A stretch of 33,379 nt of DNA, from assembly GCF_004803405.1 (NCBI RefSeq), contig NZ_SSXI01000038.1:1-33379 (forward strand), written 5' to 3'. Within the stretch, counting starts at the first letter, position 1, and each line of letters begins with the position of its first letter. Positions 1 through 6,413 of this stretch are shown one piece after another. Position numbers and translations under genes: made by a program. The notes under the pieces are model-generated. The model worked only from the letters and a program-made list of their open reading frames with translations, made no database searches and was not told the origin of the DNA. The DNA comes from Nocardioides sp. GTDB taxonomy: Bacteria; Actinomycetota; Actinomycetes; Propionibacteriales; Nocardioidaceae.

Positions 1-677
1 AGCCCGCGGACCGTGTCGACGCGGACGCCGGCTCGGGTCGCGTCGTACCAGCCGAGGCGGTCGAGCAGCAGGGCGCTGAGCCCCGCCGCGTGCGCTCCCA
101 CGACGTCGTGGCGCAGGGAGTCGCCGACCATCAGCGTCGCGTCCGGCGCGACGCCGAGCCCGGAGCAGGCCGTCAGGTAGGAACGCCGGTCGGGCTTGGC
201 GGCGGGCAGCTCCGAGGAGGCGAACACCGGGACGTCGGCGCGGAGCAGGCCGGTGCGGCGCAGCTTCTCGGTCTGGATCTCGAGCACGCCGTTGGTCAGG
301 ATCCCGACCCGGAGTCCGGACCCGAGCGCCCGCTCGATCGCCTCGGCCGCGTCGTCGAAGGCGCGCCACGCCGCCTGGTAGCACCCGAGGAAGCCGGCGA
401 ACACGTCGTCGGCCAGCGTGTCGTCGGCGAGGTCCCAGCCTGGGAGGAACTCGCGGATCCGCACGCGCCGCTGCTCGGTGTGGGTCAGCTCGCGCCGCTG
501 GGCCCGCTCGTAGTGCCGGGCCTCGAGCGCGAACCACCGCTCGACGTGGTCCTCCAGCTCGACCGCCGTCTCGGCCAGGCCCAGGCCGGTCAGCCACGTG
601 CGCAGGCCGCGCTCGGCGGCGCCGCGGTGGTCGACCAGCGTGTCGTCCAGGTCGAGGAGGAGGCCCTGGATCGTCAT
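1..677 (-). CDS. HAD-superfamily hydrolase, C-terminus cut by window edge
   Basis: A cytosolic phosphatase/dehalogenase-type HAD hydrolase; the substrate cannot be told from sequence. Read leftward from ATG at 677, the protein opens MTIQGLLLDLDDT, giving motif I (D9, D11). Motif II is the LTNG segment near residue 125, motif III the lysine of AKPDRRSY near residue 155, and motif IV GDSLRHD near residue 180. The helical cap between motifs I and II, with its aromatic/basic run (RWFALEARHYERAQRREL), is typical of the C1-cap, YjjG-like group. About 225 residues are visible and the frame is still open at base 1, so only a short C-terminal tail is missing. It is divergent from acuC with a 62-bp gap. 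A weak CAGACT box lies 7 nt before the ATG and no Shine-Dalgarno is visible. Confidence 0.88.
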   Translation of the reverse strand, partial: MTIQGLLLDLDDTLVDHRGAAERGLRTWLTGLGLAETAVELEDHVERWFALEARHYERAQRRELTHTEQRRVRIREFLPGWDLADDTLADDVFAGFLGCYQAAWRAFDDAAEAIERALGSGLRVGILTNGVLEIQTEKLRRTGLLRADVPVFASSELPAAKPDRRSYLTACSGLGVAPDATLMVGDSLRHDVVGAHAAGLSALLLDRLGWYDATRAGVRVDTVRG

Positions 678-684
678 GCGCGGA

Positions 685-690
685 AGTCTG
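685..690 (-). promoter_or_regulatory. weak -10 box of HAD hydrolase gene
   Basis: CAGACT read on the minus strand ends 7 nt before the ATG at 677, the spacing of a leaderless transcript. The first base departs from the TANNNT consensus and no -35 is obvious, so this is tentative. Confidence 0.22.
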
Positions 691-727
691 CCAGCGGTCG
701 CCGACAGCGCGGCCTCCCCGGCCCCGG

Positions 728-733
728 TAACTT
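728..733 (+). promoter_or_regulatory. -10 box of acuC, likely leaderless
   Basis: TAACTT fits TANNNT and is followed by six bases and then the ATG at 740. There is no purine-rich Shine-Dalgarno between box and start, so transcription probably begins at or next to the start codon. Confidence 0.4.
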
Positions 734-739
734 GCGAGC

Positions 740-1945
740 ATGACGACGGCGGACACGACGACCTGTGCGGGGCACTCCAGCGTGGTCTTCGACCGCTCCC
801 TGACGGAGTACGACTTCGGCCCGGAGCACCCGATGGCACCGGTCCGGGTGGACCTCACCATGCGGCTCGCCGCGGAGCTCGGCGTCGTCGGCTCCGACGG
901 CCTGCGCTGCGTCGACGCGCCCGTCGCGACCGAGGACCAGATCGCCACCGTCCACGACCCGGCGCTGATCGAGGCGGTGCAGCGGATGGGCGCACGGCCG
1001 GGCCCGGGCGAGGAGCTGCACGGGCTCGGCACCGACGACAACCCGGTCTTTCGCGGCATGCACCACGCGGCCGCGCATGTGGTCGGCGCCAGCATGGAGG
1101 CCTGCCGGCAGGTCTGGACGCGTGAGAGCGTCCACAGCGCCAACATCTCAGGCGGGCTGCACCACGCGATGCCGGACCGTGCGAGCGGCTTCTGCATCTA
1201 CAACGACATCGCCGTCGGCATCCGCTGGCTGCTCGACCAGGGCGCGCAGAAGGTGGCGTACGTCGACGTCGACGTGCACCACGGCGACGGCGTCGAGCGG
1301 ATCTTCTGGAACGACCCGCGGGTGCTGACCGTCTCGCTGCACGAGTCCGGACAGTTCCTGTTCCCCGGCACCGGCTTCGCGAAGGACGTCGGGGGCCCGG
1401 ACGCCGAAGGCACGGCGGTCAACGTCGCCCTGCCGCCCGGCACGGGCGACAGTGGCTGGCTACGAGCGTTCCATGCCGTCGTACCGCCGCTGCTGCGGGA
1501 GTTCGCGCCCGACGTCCTGGTGACGCAGCACGGCTGTGACTCCCACGCCGCCGACCCGCTGGCGGACCTCACCCTGAGCGTGGACGGCCAGCGGGCCGCC
1601 TACCTCGCCCTTCACGACCTCGCGCACGAGGTCGCGGGAGGCAGGTGGGTGGCGACCGGCGGAGGTGGGTACGCACTGGTGGAGGTGGTGCCGCGGGCGT
1701 GGAGCCACCTGCTCGCCGCGGTCGCGGGGCGGCCGCTCGACCCGACCATGGTGGTGCCCGGCGCGTGGCGGGAGCACGTGGCGGAGACGCTGGGGCAGAC
1801 GGCGCCCCGCCTGATGACCGACGGGCAGCGCATCGGCTACCGGCCGTGGGAGGAGGGGTACGACCCCGACCTCTGGCTGGACCGGACGGTCCACGAGACC
1901 CGCACGGCCGTCTTCCCGCTGCACGGGATGGATCCGATGCCCTGA
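740..1945 (+). CDS. acuC: AcuC-type deacetylase (class I histone deacetylase family)
   Basis: A zinc-dependent amidohydrolase of the arginase/deacetylase fold, usually annotated as acetoin utilization protein AcuC. In Bacillus AcuC deacetylates and activates acetyl-CoA synthetase; that role here is inferred. At 401 residues it is close to the family length of about 390. Visible motifs are GGLHHAM (about 138-144, active-site histidines), DVDVHHGDG (about 175-183, Asp and His metal ligands), HGCDSHAADPL (about 263-273, second metal Asp region) and ATGGGGY (about 304-310, catalytic Tyr loop). There is no signal peptide. It stands alone, divergent from the HAD gene, with a palindrome just after its stop. 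The ATG at 740 agrees with the conserved N-terminus, and the -10 box right before it suggests a leaderless mRNA. Confidence 0.92.
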   Translation: MTTADTTTCAGHSSVVFDRSLTEYDFGPEHPMAPVRVDLTMRLAAELGVVGSDGLRCVDAPVATEDQIATVHDPALIEAVQRMGARPGPGEELHGLGTDDNPVFRGMHHAAAHVVGASMEACRQVWTRESVHSANISGGLHHAMPDRASGFCIYNDIAVGIRWLLDQGAQKVAYVDVDVHHGDGVERIFWNDPRVLTVSLHESGQFLFPGTGFAKDVGGPDAEGTAVNVALPPGTGDSGWLRAFHAVVPPLLREFAPDVLVTQHGCDSHAADPLADLTLSVDGQRAAYLALHDLAHEVAGGRWVATGGGGYALVEVVPRAWSHLLAAVAGRPLDPTMVVPGAWREHVAETLGQTAPRLMTDGQRIGYRPWEEGYDPDLWLDRTVHETRTAVFPLHGMDPMP

Positions 1946-1971
1946 GGGGCCCCTCGAGTGAGGCTTCCTCA
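1944..1971 (+). terminator. paired palindromes after acuC
   Basis: A perfect 12-bp palindrome GAGGGGCCCCTC (1944-1955) overlaps the acuC stop. It is followed by TGAGG-CTT-CCTCA (1959-1971). Neither has a U-tract, which is common for actinobacterial terminators. The rest of the 162-bp gap holds only the promoter region of the next gene. Confidence 0.4.
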
Positions 1972-2060
1972 GCGACGCCTAGGTGTGGATGGTCAAGGCG
2001 ACACGCCGGGGTAAGAAAGTTTCATTGGTGAATCCCTTCCCCATCCGTCACATCTGGCTC

Positions 2061-2066
2061 TATTCT
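2061..2066 (+). promoter_or_regulatory. candidate -10 box of the HTH gene
   Basis: TATTCT lies about 41 nt before the GTG at 2108 in a stretch that is AT-rich for this genome. No convincing -35 is seen at 16-18 bp. Confidence 0.3.
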
Positions 2067-2107
2067 CACGCAAGAGGCGTCCGCAGAGTTCACAGCTGGG
2101 GAAGGCG

Positions 2108-2353
2108 GTGACGGACGCGCAGAAAGCGTGGTCAACCATGTCCCCCTCGTCGCGCGAGCGCACCGAGTCGCTTCCAGACCCCAAGTTCCTCACCATTGCT
2201 GAGGTTGCCTCCGTGATGCGGGTGTCGAAGATGACCGTCTACCGTCTGGTCCACAGTGGAGAGCTGCCCGCCGTGCGGGTCGGCCGATCGTTCCGGGTCA
2301 CCGAGGACGACGTCAACGAGTACCTCCGCAAGAGCTTTTACTCGGCTGGCTAG
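2108..2353 (+). CDS. small excisionase/MerR-type helix-turn-helix DNA-binding protein
   Basis: An 81-residue DNA-binding protein of the HTH_17 (excisionase/BldC-like) family. The winged HTH spans about residues 28-75: FLTIAEVASVMRVSKMTVYR is the helix-turn-helix and GELPAVRVGRSFRVTEDDV the wing. It has no effector domain, so it probably acts as a simple regulator or nucleoid-type binder. Its position before bS22, an epimerase and an acyltransferase matches, as I recall it, the small HTH gene Rv0500A of M. tuberculosis. The GTG at 2108 has GGGAAGG only 2 nt upstream, unusually tight. The in-frame ATG at 2138 would give 71 residues and keep the whole domain, so the start is uncertain. Confidence 0.85.
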   Translation: MTDAQKAWSTMSPSSRERTESLPDPKFLTIAEVASVMRVSKMTVYRLVHSGELPAVRVGRSFRVTEDDVNEYLRKSFYSAG

Positions 2354-2364
2354 TCGAGGGGGGT

Positions 2365-2398
2365 TGCAGGAATCGCCGGTTAACCGGCGATTCCTGCA
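2365..2398. repeat. 34-bp perfect palindrome, possible terminator
   Basis: Two 17-nt arms (2365-2381 and 2382-2398) are exact reverse complements with no spacer, centred on GGTTAACC. It begins 12 nt after the HTH stop codon. In RNA it would form a very stable hairpin, which suits termination of the HTH transcript, but no U-tract follows. The lack of a single mismatch is unusual for a terminator and could instead mark a dispersed palindromic element or a dimeric protein site. I saw no second copy in this window. Confidence 0.7.
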
Positions 2399-2511
2399 CT
2401 TCGCGGCCGTTGCAACGCCCGAGAAGTGCCAGAACCGGCCGGCCCGTGGGGCTGCTGGTGCTTGATGCGTGACCGGCTGCGATGTGCGCTGCGTCCCATC
2501 GCGGACGCTGA

Positions 2512-2541
2512 TTCACCGTCACGCGGAGTGCCCGATAGGCT
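2512..2541 (+). promoter_or_regulatory. candidate promoter of the bS22 gene
   Basis: TTCACC (2512-2517) and TAGGCT (2536-2541) are separated by 18 bp, a housekeeping-like arrangement. Transcription would start near 2548, giving a leader of about 70 nt. Between the palindrome at 2365-2398 and this promoter (2399-2511) I see nothing else recognisable. Confidence 0.4.
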
Positions 2542-2549
2542 GACCCGGT

Positions 2550-2569
2550 GCTCCGGCCACCGCCGGAGC
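2550..2569 (+). promoter_or_regulatory. hairpin in the bS22 leader
   Basis: GCTCCGGC-CACC-GCCGGAGC is a perfect 8-bp stem with a 4-nt loop. It would sit at the very 5' end of the predicted bS22 transcript, about 50 nt before its start codon. It could stabilise the mRNA or be a ribosomal-protein control site; the function is inferred only. Confidence 0.45.
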
Positions 2570-2618
2570 GTCGTACGTAACGTCGGGTGACGTCGCCTGG
2601 CGGTCTGGAGAGGTCCAC

Positions 2619-2720
2619 GTGGGTTCTGTCATCAAGAAGCGCCGCAAGCGCATGGCGAAGAAGAAGCACCGCAAGCTGCTCAAGAAGACGCGGGTGCAGC
2701 GCCGCAAGCTCGGCAAGTAG
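2619..2720 (+). CDS. 30S ribosomal protein bS22 (AURKAIP1/COX24-domain peptide, 33 aa)
   Basis: A 33-codon gene starting with GTG at 2619. Its Shine-Dalgarno GGAGAGG (2607-2613) is 5 nt upstream. The peptide begins [19 protein letters not shown] and ends QRRKLGK; more than half of it is Lys or Arg and it has no acidic residue. This matches the small AURKAIP1/COX24-domain protein found in mycobacterial 30S subunits near the decoding region and named bS22. The mycobacterial copy, as I remember it, differs at only a few positions. It lies between the HTH gene and the epimerase gene, as in mycobacteria. Its own promoter, leader hairpin and downstream hairpin suggest it is expressed as a separate unit. 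Confidence 0.93.
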   Translation: MGSVIKKRRKRMAKKKHRKLLKKTRVQRRKLGK

Positions 2721-2732
2721 CGCAACAGCCGT

Positions 2733-2758
2733 GCCGGCGCGTTGATGGACGCGCCGGC
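2733..2758 (+). terminator. strong hairpin between bS22 and the SDR gene
   Basis: GCCGGCGCGT-TGATGG-ACGCGCCGGC is a perfect 10-bp GC-rich stem with a 6-nt loop, 12 nt after the bS22 stop. It fits a (partial) terminator separating highly expressed bS22 from the next gene. It buries the alternative TTG 2742 and ATG 2745 starts of the SDR gene, favouring ATG 2784. Confidence 0.6.
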
Positions 2759-2783
2759 TGAGATCCGGAGGAGTCTGCCAGGG

Positions 2784-3845
2784 ATGGTCGCCGGCCGCAC
2801 GGTTCTGGTCACCGGGGTATCCCGGGATCTCGGTCGGACATTCGCGCGCACACTCGCCTCGGATCCCACTGTCGACCGGGTGATCGGGGTCGACGTGATC
2901 CCGCCCCGCGGCGACCTCGGCGACGTCAGGTTCGTGCGCGCCGACATCCGCAACCCGGTGATCGCCAAGGTGATCGCTCGGGAGGACGTCGACACCGTCG
3001 TCCACATGTCCGTCATCGCGACGCCGGGCTCCGCAGGTGCCCGCGGAACGATGAAGGAGCTCAACGTCATCGGCACGATGCAGCTGCTCGCCGCGTGCCA
3101 GAAGTCCGAGCAGGTTCGCCAGCTCGTGGTGAAGTCCTCCACCATCGCGTACGGCGCCAGCAGCCGCGACCCCGCGATGTTCACCGAGGACATGGAGCCC
3201 CGTCGGCCCGCGCGCAGCGGGTACAGCAAGGACGTCATCGAGGTCGAGCGCTACGTCCGCGGGTTCGCCCGCCGGCGCCCCGATGTCACCGTCACCCTGC
3301 TCCGGTGCGCGAACGTCATTGGCCCGCGGGTCGTGAGCCCGCTGACGTCCTACTTCAGGATGCCGGTGATCCCGACCGTGCTCGGGTTCGACCCCCGGCT
3401 CCAGTTCTTGCACGAGAGCGACCTCCACCGTGTGCTCCGCCACGCCGTGCTGGAGGACAAGGGCGGCACGTTCAACATCGCCGGCGACGGTCTGATGGTG
3501 CTCTCCCAGGCGCTGCGCCGGATGGGCCGGTCCAATCTGCCGCTGCCCGGCTTCGCGTTCGGTGGTCTCGGCTCCGCGCTCAAGTCGGCTCGAGTGGCGG
3601 ACCTTTCGCCGGAGCTGGTCGCCTTCTTGACCTATGGACGCGGGGTCGACACCACCCGGATGCGCGAGGAGCTCGGTTTCGAGCCCGACTACACCACCGT
3701 CGAGGCGTTCGCCGAGTTCGTCTCGACCCTGCCGCCACCCCCGCGTCGGGCCGAGAAGGCTCTCGCCGCGGTCGCCGAACAGCTTCCACCGGTCGACGAG
3801 GACCGTCCCGCCCAGCTCAGCCCCGCTGGAGGGCGTCATGGGTGA
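2784..3845 (+). CDS. NAD-dependent epimerase/dehydratase-family protein (atypical extended SDR)
   Basis: An extended short-chain dehydrogenase/reductase, related in sequence and position to Rv0501 (named galE2) of M. tuberculosis. The Rossmann start is VLVTGVSRDLG (residues 7-17), followed by VIGVDVIPP and a nucleotide-binding DIRNP segment. The usual catalytic YxxxK is not visible: the expected place reads SGYSKDVIEVERY (Tyr about 147), so it may not be a classical epimerase. The domain ends with the conserved GTFNIAGDG and DTTRMREELGFEP blocks. I chose ATG 2784 because GGAGGAG (2767-2773) lies 10 nt upstream. TTG 2742 or ATG 2745 would add 13-14 residues but lie in a stable hairpin. The stop overlaps the acyltransferase start by 8 nt, implying coupled translation and a joint role, perhaps in envelope lipid metabolism. 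Confidence 0.87.
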   Translation: MVAGRTVLVTGVSRDLGRTFARTLASDPTVDRVIGVDVIPPRGDLGDVRFVRADIRNPVIAKVIAREDVDTVVHMSVIATPGSAGARGTMKELNVIGTMQLLAACQKSEQVRQLVVKSSTIAYGASSRDPAMFTEDMEPRRPARSGYSKDVIEVERYVRGFARRRPDVTVTLLRCANVIGPRVVSPLTSYFRMPVIPTVLGFDPRLQFLHESDLHRVLRHAVLEDKGGTFNIAGDGLMVLSQALRRMGRSNLPLPGFAFGGLGSALKSARVADLSPELVAFLTYGRGVDTTRMREELGFEPDYTTVEAFAEFVSTLPPPPRRAEKALAAVAEQLPPVDEDRPAQLSPAGGRHG

Positions 3846-5079
3846 CGCGGAGATCATCCCCATCGGCACGCGCGGTCCGCAGGGCCGCGGCACGGGCACC
3901 CGCCCGTCATCCGCCGCCCGCGGACTCGCGCCCAAGGGTGGCGCCCAGCGCGGCGCCGATGCGAAGCAGCCGCCCGCGAAGAGGACACCGGCTAAGAAGG
4001 CACCGGCGAAGAAGTCTGCGGCCCCTGCCGAGGCCCGAGACGAGGCCCGAGACGAGGCCCGTCCTGTGGTGGACGAGCACCCTCACGACCGGCCGTCCGT
4101 CGTACCTCCGCCGACGTCGGAGCAGACATCGGAGCAGGCATCGAGGGCTGCCGCGGCCCGAACCGAGGACCGCTCGCCGCTCGCGGGGATCCCCGTCGGC
4201 GACTGGCTGGCGGCGTTCCAGCACGCCAGCAAGGAGCTGTTCGGGGATCAGTGGGAGCCCCAGCTCGCCCGGATGATCGCCTTCACCCGACGCCGCATCA
4301 CCGGTGACTACTCCGTCGACGAGTACGGCTTCGACCAGGAGGTCACCGAGAGATTCTTCATGGCCGCGCTGCGCCCGATCGCCCAGAAGTGGTTCCGGAT
4401 CGAGGTCCGCGGCGTCGAGAACATCCCCGCGGAGGGTGGCGCGCTGGTCGTCTCCAATCACTCGGGCACAGTCCCATTGGACGGACTGATGACGATGGTG
4501 TCGATCCACGACCAGACCGGACGGCACCTGCGACCCCTCGGCGCGGACCTGGTGTTCCGGCTGCCTATGGTCGGCACGCTGGCCCGCAAGAGCGGCGCCA
4601 CCCTCGCGTGCAGCGAGGACGCCGAGCGGATGCTCCGTGGCGGCGAGCTCGTCGGCGTCTGGCCGGAGGGCTTCAAGGGCATCGGCAAGCCGTTCTCCGA
4701 CCGCTACAAGCTGCAGCGGTTCGGTCGCGGCGGCTTCGTCTCGGCCGCGCTGCGCACCGGCGTCCCGATCGTGCCGCTGTCCGTCGTGGGCGCGGAGGAG
4801 ATCTACCCGCTCGTGGGCAACGTCCCTTCCCTGGCCCGCCTGCTCGGGGTGCCGTACATCCCGATCACGCCGCTGTTCCCGTGGCTCGGCCCGCTCGGGC
4901 TGGTCCCGCTGCCCTCGAAATGGCTGCTGGAGTTCGGGGAGCCGATTCGCACCGACGAGTACGAGCCCGGTGCGGCCGACGACCCGATGCTGGTCTTCAA
5001 CGTCACCGACCAGGTGCGCGAGACGATCCAGCAGACGCTCTACAGCCTGCTGATGCAGCGGCAGTCGGTCTTTCGGTAG
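3838..5079 (+). CDS. lysophospholipid acyltransferase-family protein with Ala/Lys-rich N-terminal tail
   Basis: A 413-residue member of the LPLAT/PlsC-like superfamily, in the position of Rv0502 of M. tuberculosis. Residues 1 to about 110 are low-complexity: an AKKAPAKK-type basic stretch resembling histone-H1 tails, then short Glu/Ala/Arg and SEQ repeats. The catalytic domain follows. It has NHSGTVPLDG (about 204-213, His and Asp of the acyltransferase motif, spaced as in MGAT-like members rather than the classic HX4D), PLGADLVFRLP, and VWPEGFKGIGKPFSDRY (acceptor-phosphate region). It is expected on the cytoplasmic face of the membrane, transferring acyl groups to a glycerolipid-type acceptor; the substrate is unknown. 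GGAGGG (3828-3833) sits 4 nt before the ATG. It is translationally coupled to the SDR gene. Confidence 0.88.
   Translation: MGDAEIIPIGTRGPQGRGTGTRPSSAARGLAPKGGAQRGADAKQPPAKRTPAKKAPAKKSAAPAEARDEARDEARPVVDEHPHDRPSVVPPPTSEQTSEQASRAAAARTEDRSPLAGIPVGDWLAAFQHASKELFGDQWEPQLARMIAFTRRRITGDYSVDEYGFDQEVTERFFMAALRPIAQKWFRIEVRGVENIPAEGGALVVSNHSGTVPLDGLMTMVSIHDQTGRHLRPLGADLVFRLPMVGTLARKSGATLACSEDAERMLRGGELVGVWPEGFKGIGKPFSDRYKLQRFGRGGFVSAALRTGVPIVPLSVVGAEEIYPLVGNVPSLARLLGVPYIPITPLFPWLGPLGLVPLPSKWLLEFGEPIRTDEYEPGAADDPMLVFNVTDQVRETIQQTLYSLLMQRQSVFR
4030..4061 (+). repeat. 12-bp in-frame tandem repeat in the acyltransferase tail
   Basis: GAGGCCCGAGAC occurs twice in full (4030-4041, 4042-4053) plus 8 bases (4054-4061), coding for repeated EARD. 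Being in frame and a multiple of three, copy-number change would only alter linker length. Confidence 0.7.
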
Positions 5080-5101
5080 CTCGCCGCGATGCGGCAGGCC
5101 G

Positions 5102-5120
5102 GCGGCTCAGCGGGAGCCGC
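5102..5120. terminator. hairpin between convergent acyltransferase and anti-sigma genes
   Basis: GCGGCTC-AGCGG-GAGCCGC is a 7-bp stem with a 5-nt loop in the 54-bp gap between two converging genes. It could terminate both transcripts. No U-tract is present on either strand. Confidence 0.5.
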
Positions 5121-5133
5121 TGGAGCCACGGAC

Positions 5134-6279
5134 TCAGCTGAGACCGCCGAGCACCCCGGTCACGCCGTCCACCAGGATGCCCGACAGTGCTCCGTCGTCG
5201 TCGGCATCGCGCTCCGGCGTCTTGTCGGCGGGCGGCCTGGGGCCGAGCCCCGGCTTGCCGTCGATACCGAGGTCGTCGGCGATGTCGCCGTCGTCCTCGC
5301 TGCCTTCCTTGGTGGGCTCGATCGGGGGCGGGACCTCAGAGGGGACCGCAGGCGGCGTGACCGGGTCGCCGGTGGGCTCCTCCAGAGGGGTCTGGCCGCG
5401 CTGGCCGTCGCGCGGTGACTTCCTCGGCTTCGTCCCCTGGTTCGTCACCGACGCGGCGTCGGGGATCTCACCGCTGAGGACCAGGCGGAGCGGCTGCGCT
5501 GCGAACTCGGGCAGCTCGGCGATGTCGCCTCCCGCGCACGTCGGGCACGCCTCCCAGGCGGCGGCGTCGACCTGGCGCACCGTCTGGGTGGCGGTGATCA
5601 GGACCGGCCGGACCGAGTCCGGGACGACCGGGCCGAGCGCTGCCAGCACGTCCATGCTCTCGGCGGCGAACGCGCGCAGATCGACGATGGGCGTGGGCTC
5701 TGCGGTCGCCGTGTAGTCGTCGAGCGCGAAGTCCGCGGCCTGGTTGGTCTGCTCGGTGAAGTCCTCGAGCGTGGTCGCGATGACGTCGGGGTCGGCGCCG
5801 GCGGCGGTCAGCTGCTGGACCTCCTCGAGGCGGGCCTCGGCGTGCGCGATCAGCGACTCCGACTTGGCGGCGTTGTCCGGCTGGAAGTTGGTCTGGGCGT
5901 TCTCGATCGCCCTCTTGACGGGGTAGAGGACGTCGCCGGGCAGAGCGCCCTGCGAGGCCATCGCCATCGAGCCGGTGGCGGAGACCACGGCGAAGCCACC
6001 GACGACGGCGGCCAGGCGGCGTTCACGGGAGCCACGACGCTGGCGCGGGGTGAGGTGCGCCGCGAGCCCTTGGTCGACGCCGGCCGGGTCGCGTTCAGCG
6101 GCGGCCACGAGCTGCGTGCGCAGCGTCGCGACGAAGTCGGGACGCGCCTCGACGGGCGGGGTTGAGCGCAGCGCAGCAACCACGGCGAGGAGCTCGGTCC
6201 GACGCTCCTCGGCGCCGGCGTATCCGGAGACAAGCGCGTCGAACTCCTCGGCGCGTCGCGACCAAGGGCTCCCGCGCAT
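5134..6279 (-). CDS. DUF5667 membrane protein, probable RsbN-like anti-sigma factor
   Basis: A 381-residue single-pass membrane protein. The cytoplasmic N-terminus (about 1-87) is helical and charged and would hold the sigma-binding part. A transmembrane helix (about 88-108, AAVVGGFAVVSATGSMAMAS) is followed by GALPGDVLYPVKRAIE, the hallmark of DUF5667. The outside part is helical with a CPTC pair (about residue 242), then a Pro/Thr/Asp-rich low-complexity tail from about 285. It lies directly downstream of a BldN-like ECF sigma gene, the arrangement of bldN-rsbN in Streptomyces, where RsbN holds the sigma factor inactive at the membrane; that role is inferred here. The start is ATG 6279 with AGGACGG upstream; GTG 6282 is adjacent. 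An ECF-type promoter lies about 70 nt upstream (6347-6375). Confidence 0.82.
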   Translation of the reverse strand: MRGSPWSRRAEEFDALVSGYAGAEERRTELLAVVAALRSTPPVEARPDFVATLRTQLVAAAERDPAGVDQGLAAHLTPRQRRGSRERRLAAVVGGFAVVSATGSMAMASQGALPGDVLYPVKRAIENAQTNFQPDNAAKSESLIAHAEARLEEVQQLTAAGADPDVIATTLEDFTEQTNQAADFALDDYTATAEPTPIVDLRAFAAESMDVLAALGPVVPDSVRPVLITATQTVRQVDAAAWEACPTCAGGDIAELPEFAAQPLRLVLSGEIPDAASVTNQGTKPRKSPRDGQRGQTPLEEPTGDPVTPPAVPSEVPPPIEPTKEGSEDDGDIADDLGIDGKPGLGPRPPADKTPERDADDDGALSGILVDGVTGVLGGLS

Positions 6280-6413
6280 CACAGTGTCCGTCCTGGTGTC
6301 ATGCGGGTCTGGTCGACCCGTCCGTCCCGCTTGTCAGTTCGTAAAACCAACGAGAGGGTGACGCCGAAGGTTACGGCGGGGGAGCGGCCGGTGACGTGGT
6401 GGTGGACAGTCAT
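6279..6413 (-). other. possible 44-codon ORF bridging sigma and anti-sigma genes
   Basis: An open frame starts at ATG 6413, overlapping the sigma stop as ATGA, and its TGA stop overlaps the anti-sigma ATG. The first 20 or so codons have the strong GC3 bias of real genes; the rest does not, and it contains a TTA leucine codon, rare here. The peptide resembles nothing I know. It may serve only to couple translation of the two genes, or be chance; an internal promoter (6347-6375) offers a competing explanation for the sequence. Confidence 0.25.
6347..6375 (-). promoter_or_regulatory. ECF (BldN-type) promoter upstream of the anti-sigma gene
   Basis: On the minus strand CGTAAC (6375-6370) and CGTTGG (6352-6347) are 17 bp apart. 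The hexamers closely resemble the consensus I recall for Streptomyces sigma-BldN (CGTAAC/CGTTGA). Transcription would begin near 6340, about 60 nt before the anti-sigma start. The same arrangement recurs at 21237-21265. Confidence 0.6.

Noticed and set aside
2576..2598. CGTAAC upstream of bS22 as a third ECF promoter
   Set aside because: No CGTTG-like -10 hexamer follows at 16-18 bp (GGCGGT instead), and it lies downstream of a better promoter.
2742..2747. TTG/ATG as start of the SDR gene
   Set aside because: Both lie in the loop and arm of a strong hairpin without a Shine-Dalgarno; ATG 2784 has GGAGGAG upstream.
2313..3935. 540-codon minus-strand open frame reading through the 34-bp palindrome and opposite the bS22 and SDR genes
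   Set aside because: Low-complexity translation, and the plus strand has well supported genes with ribosome sites.
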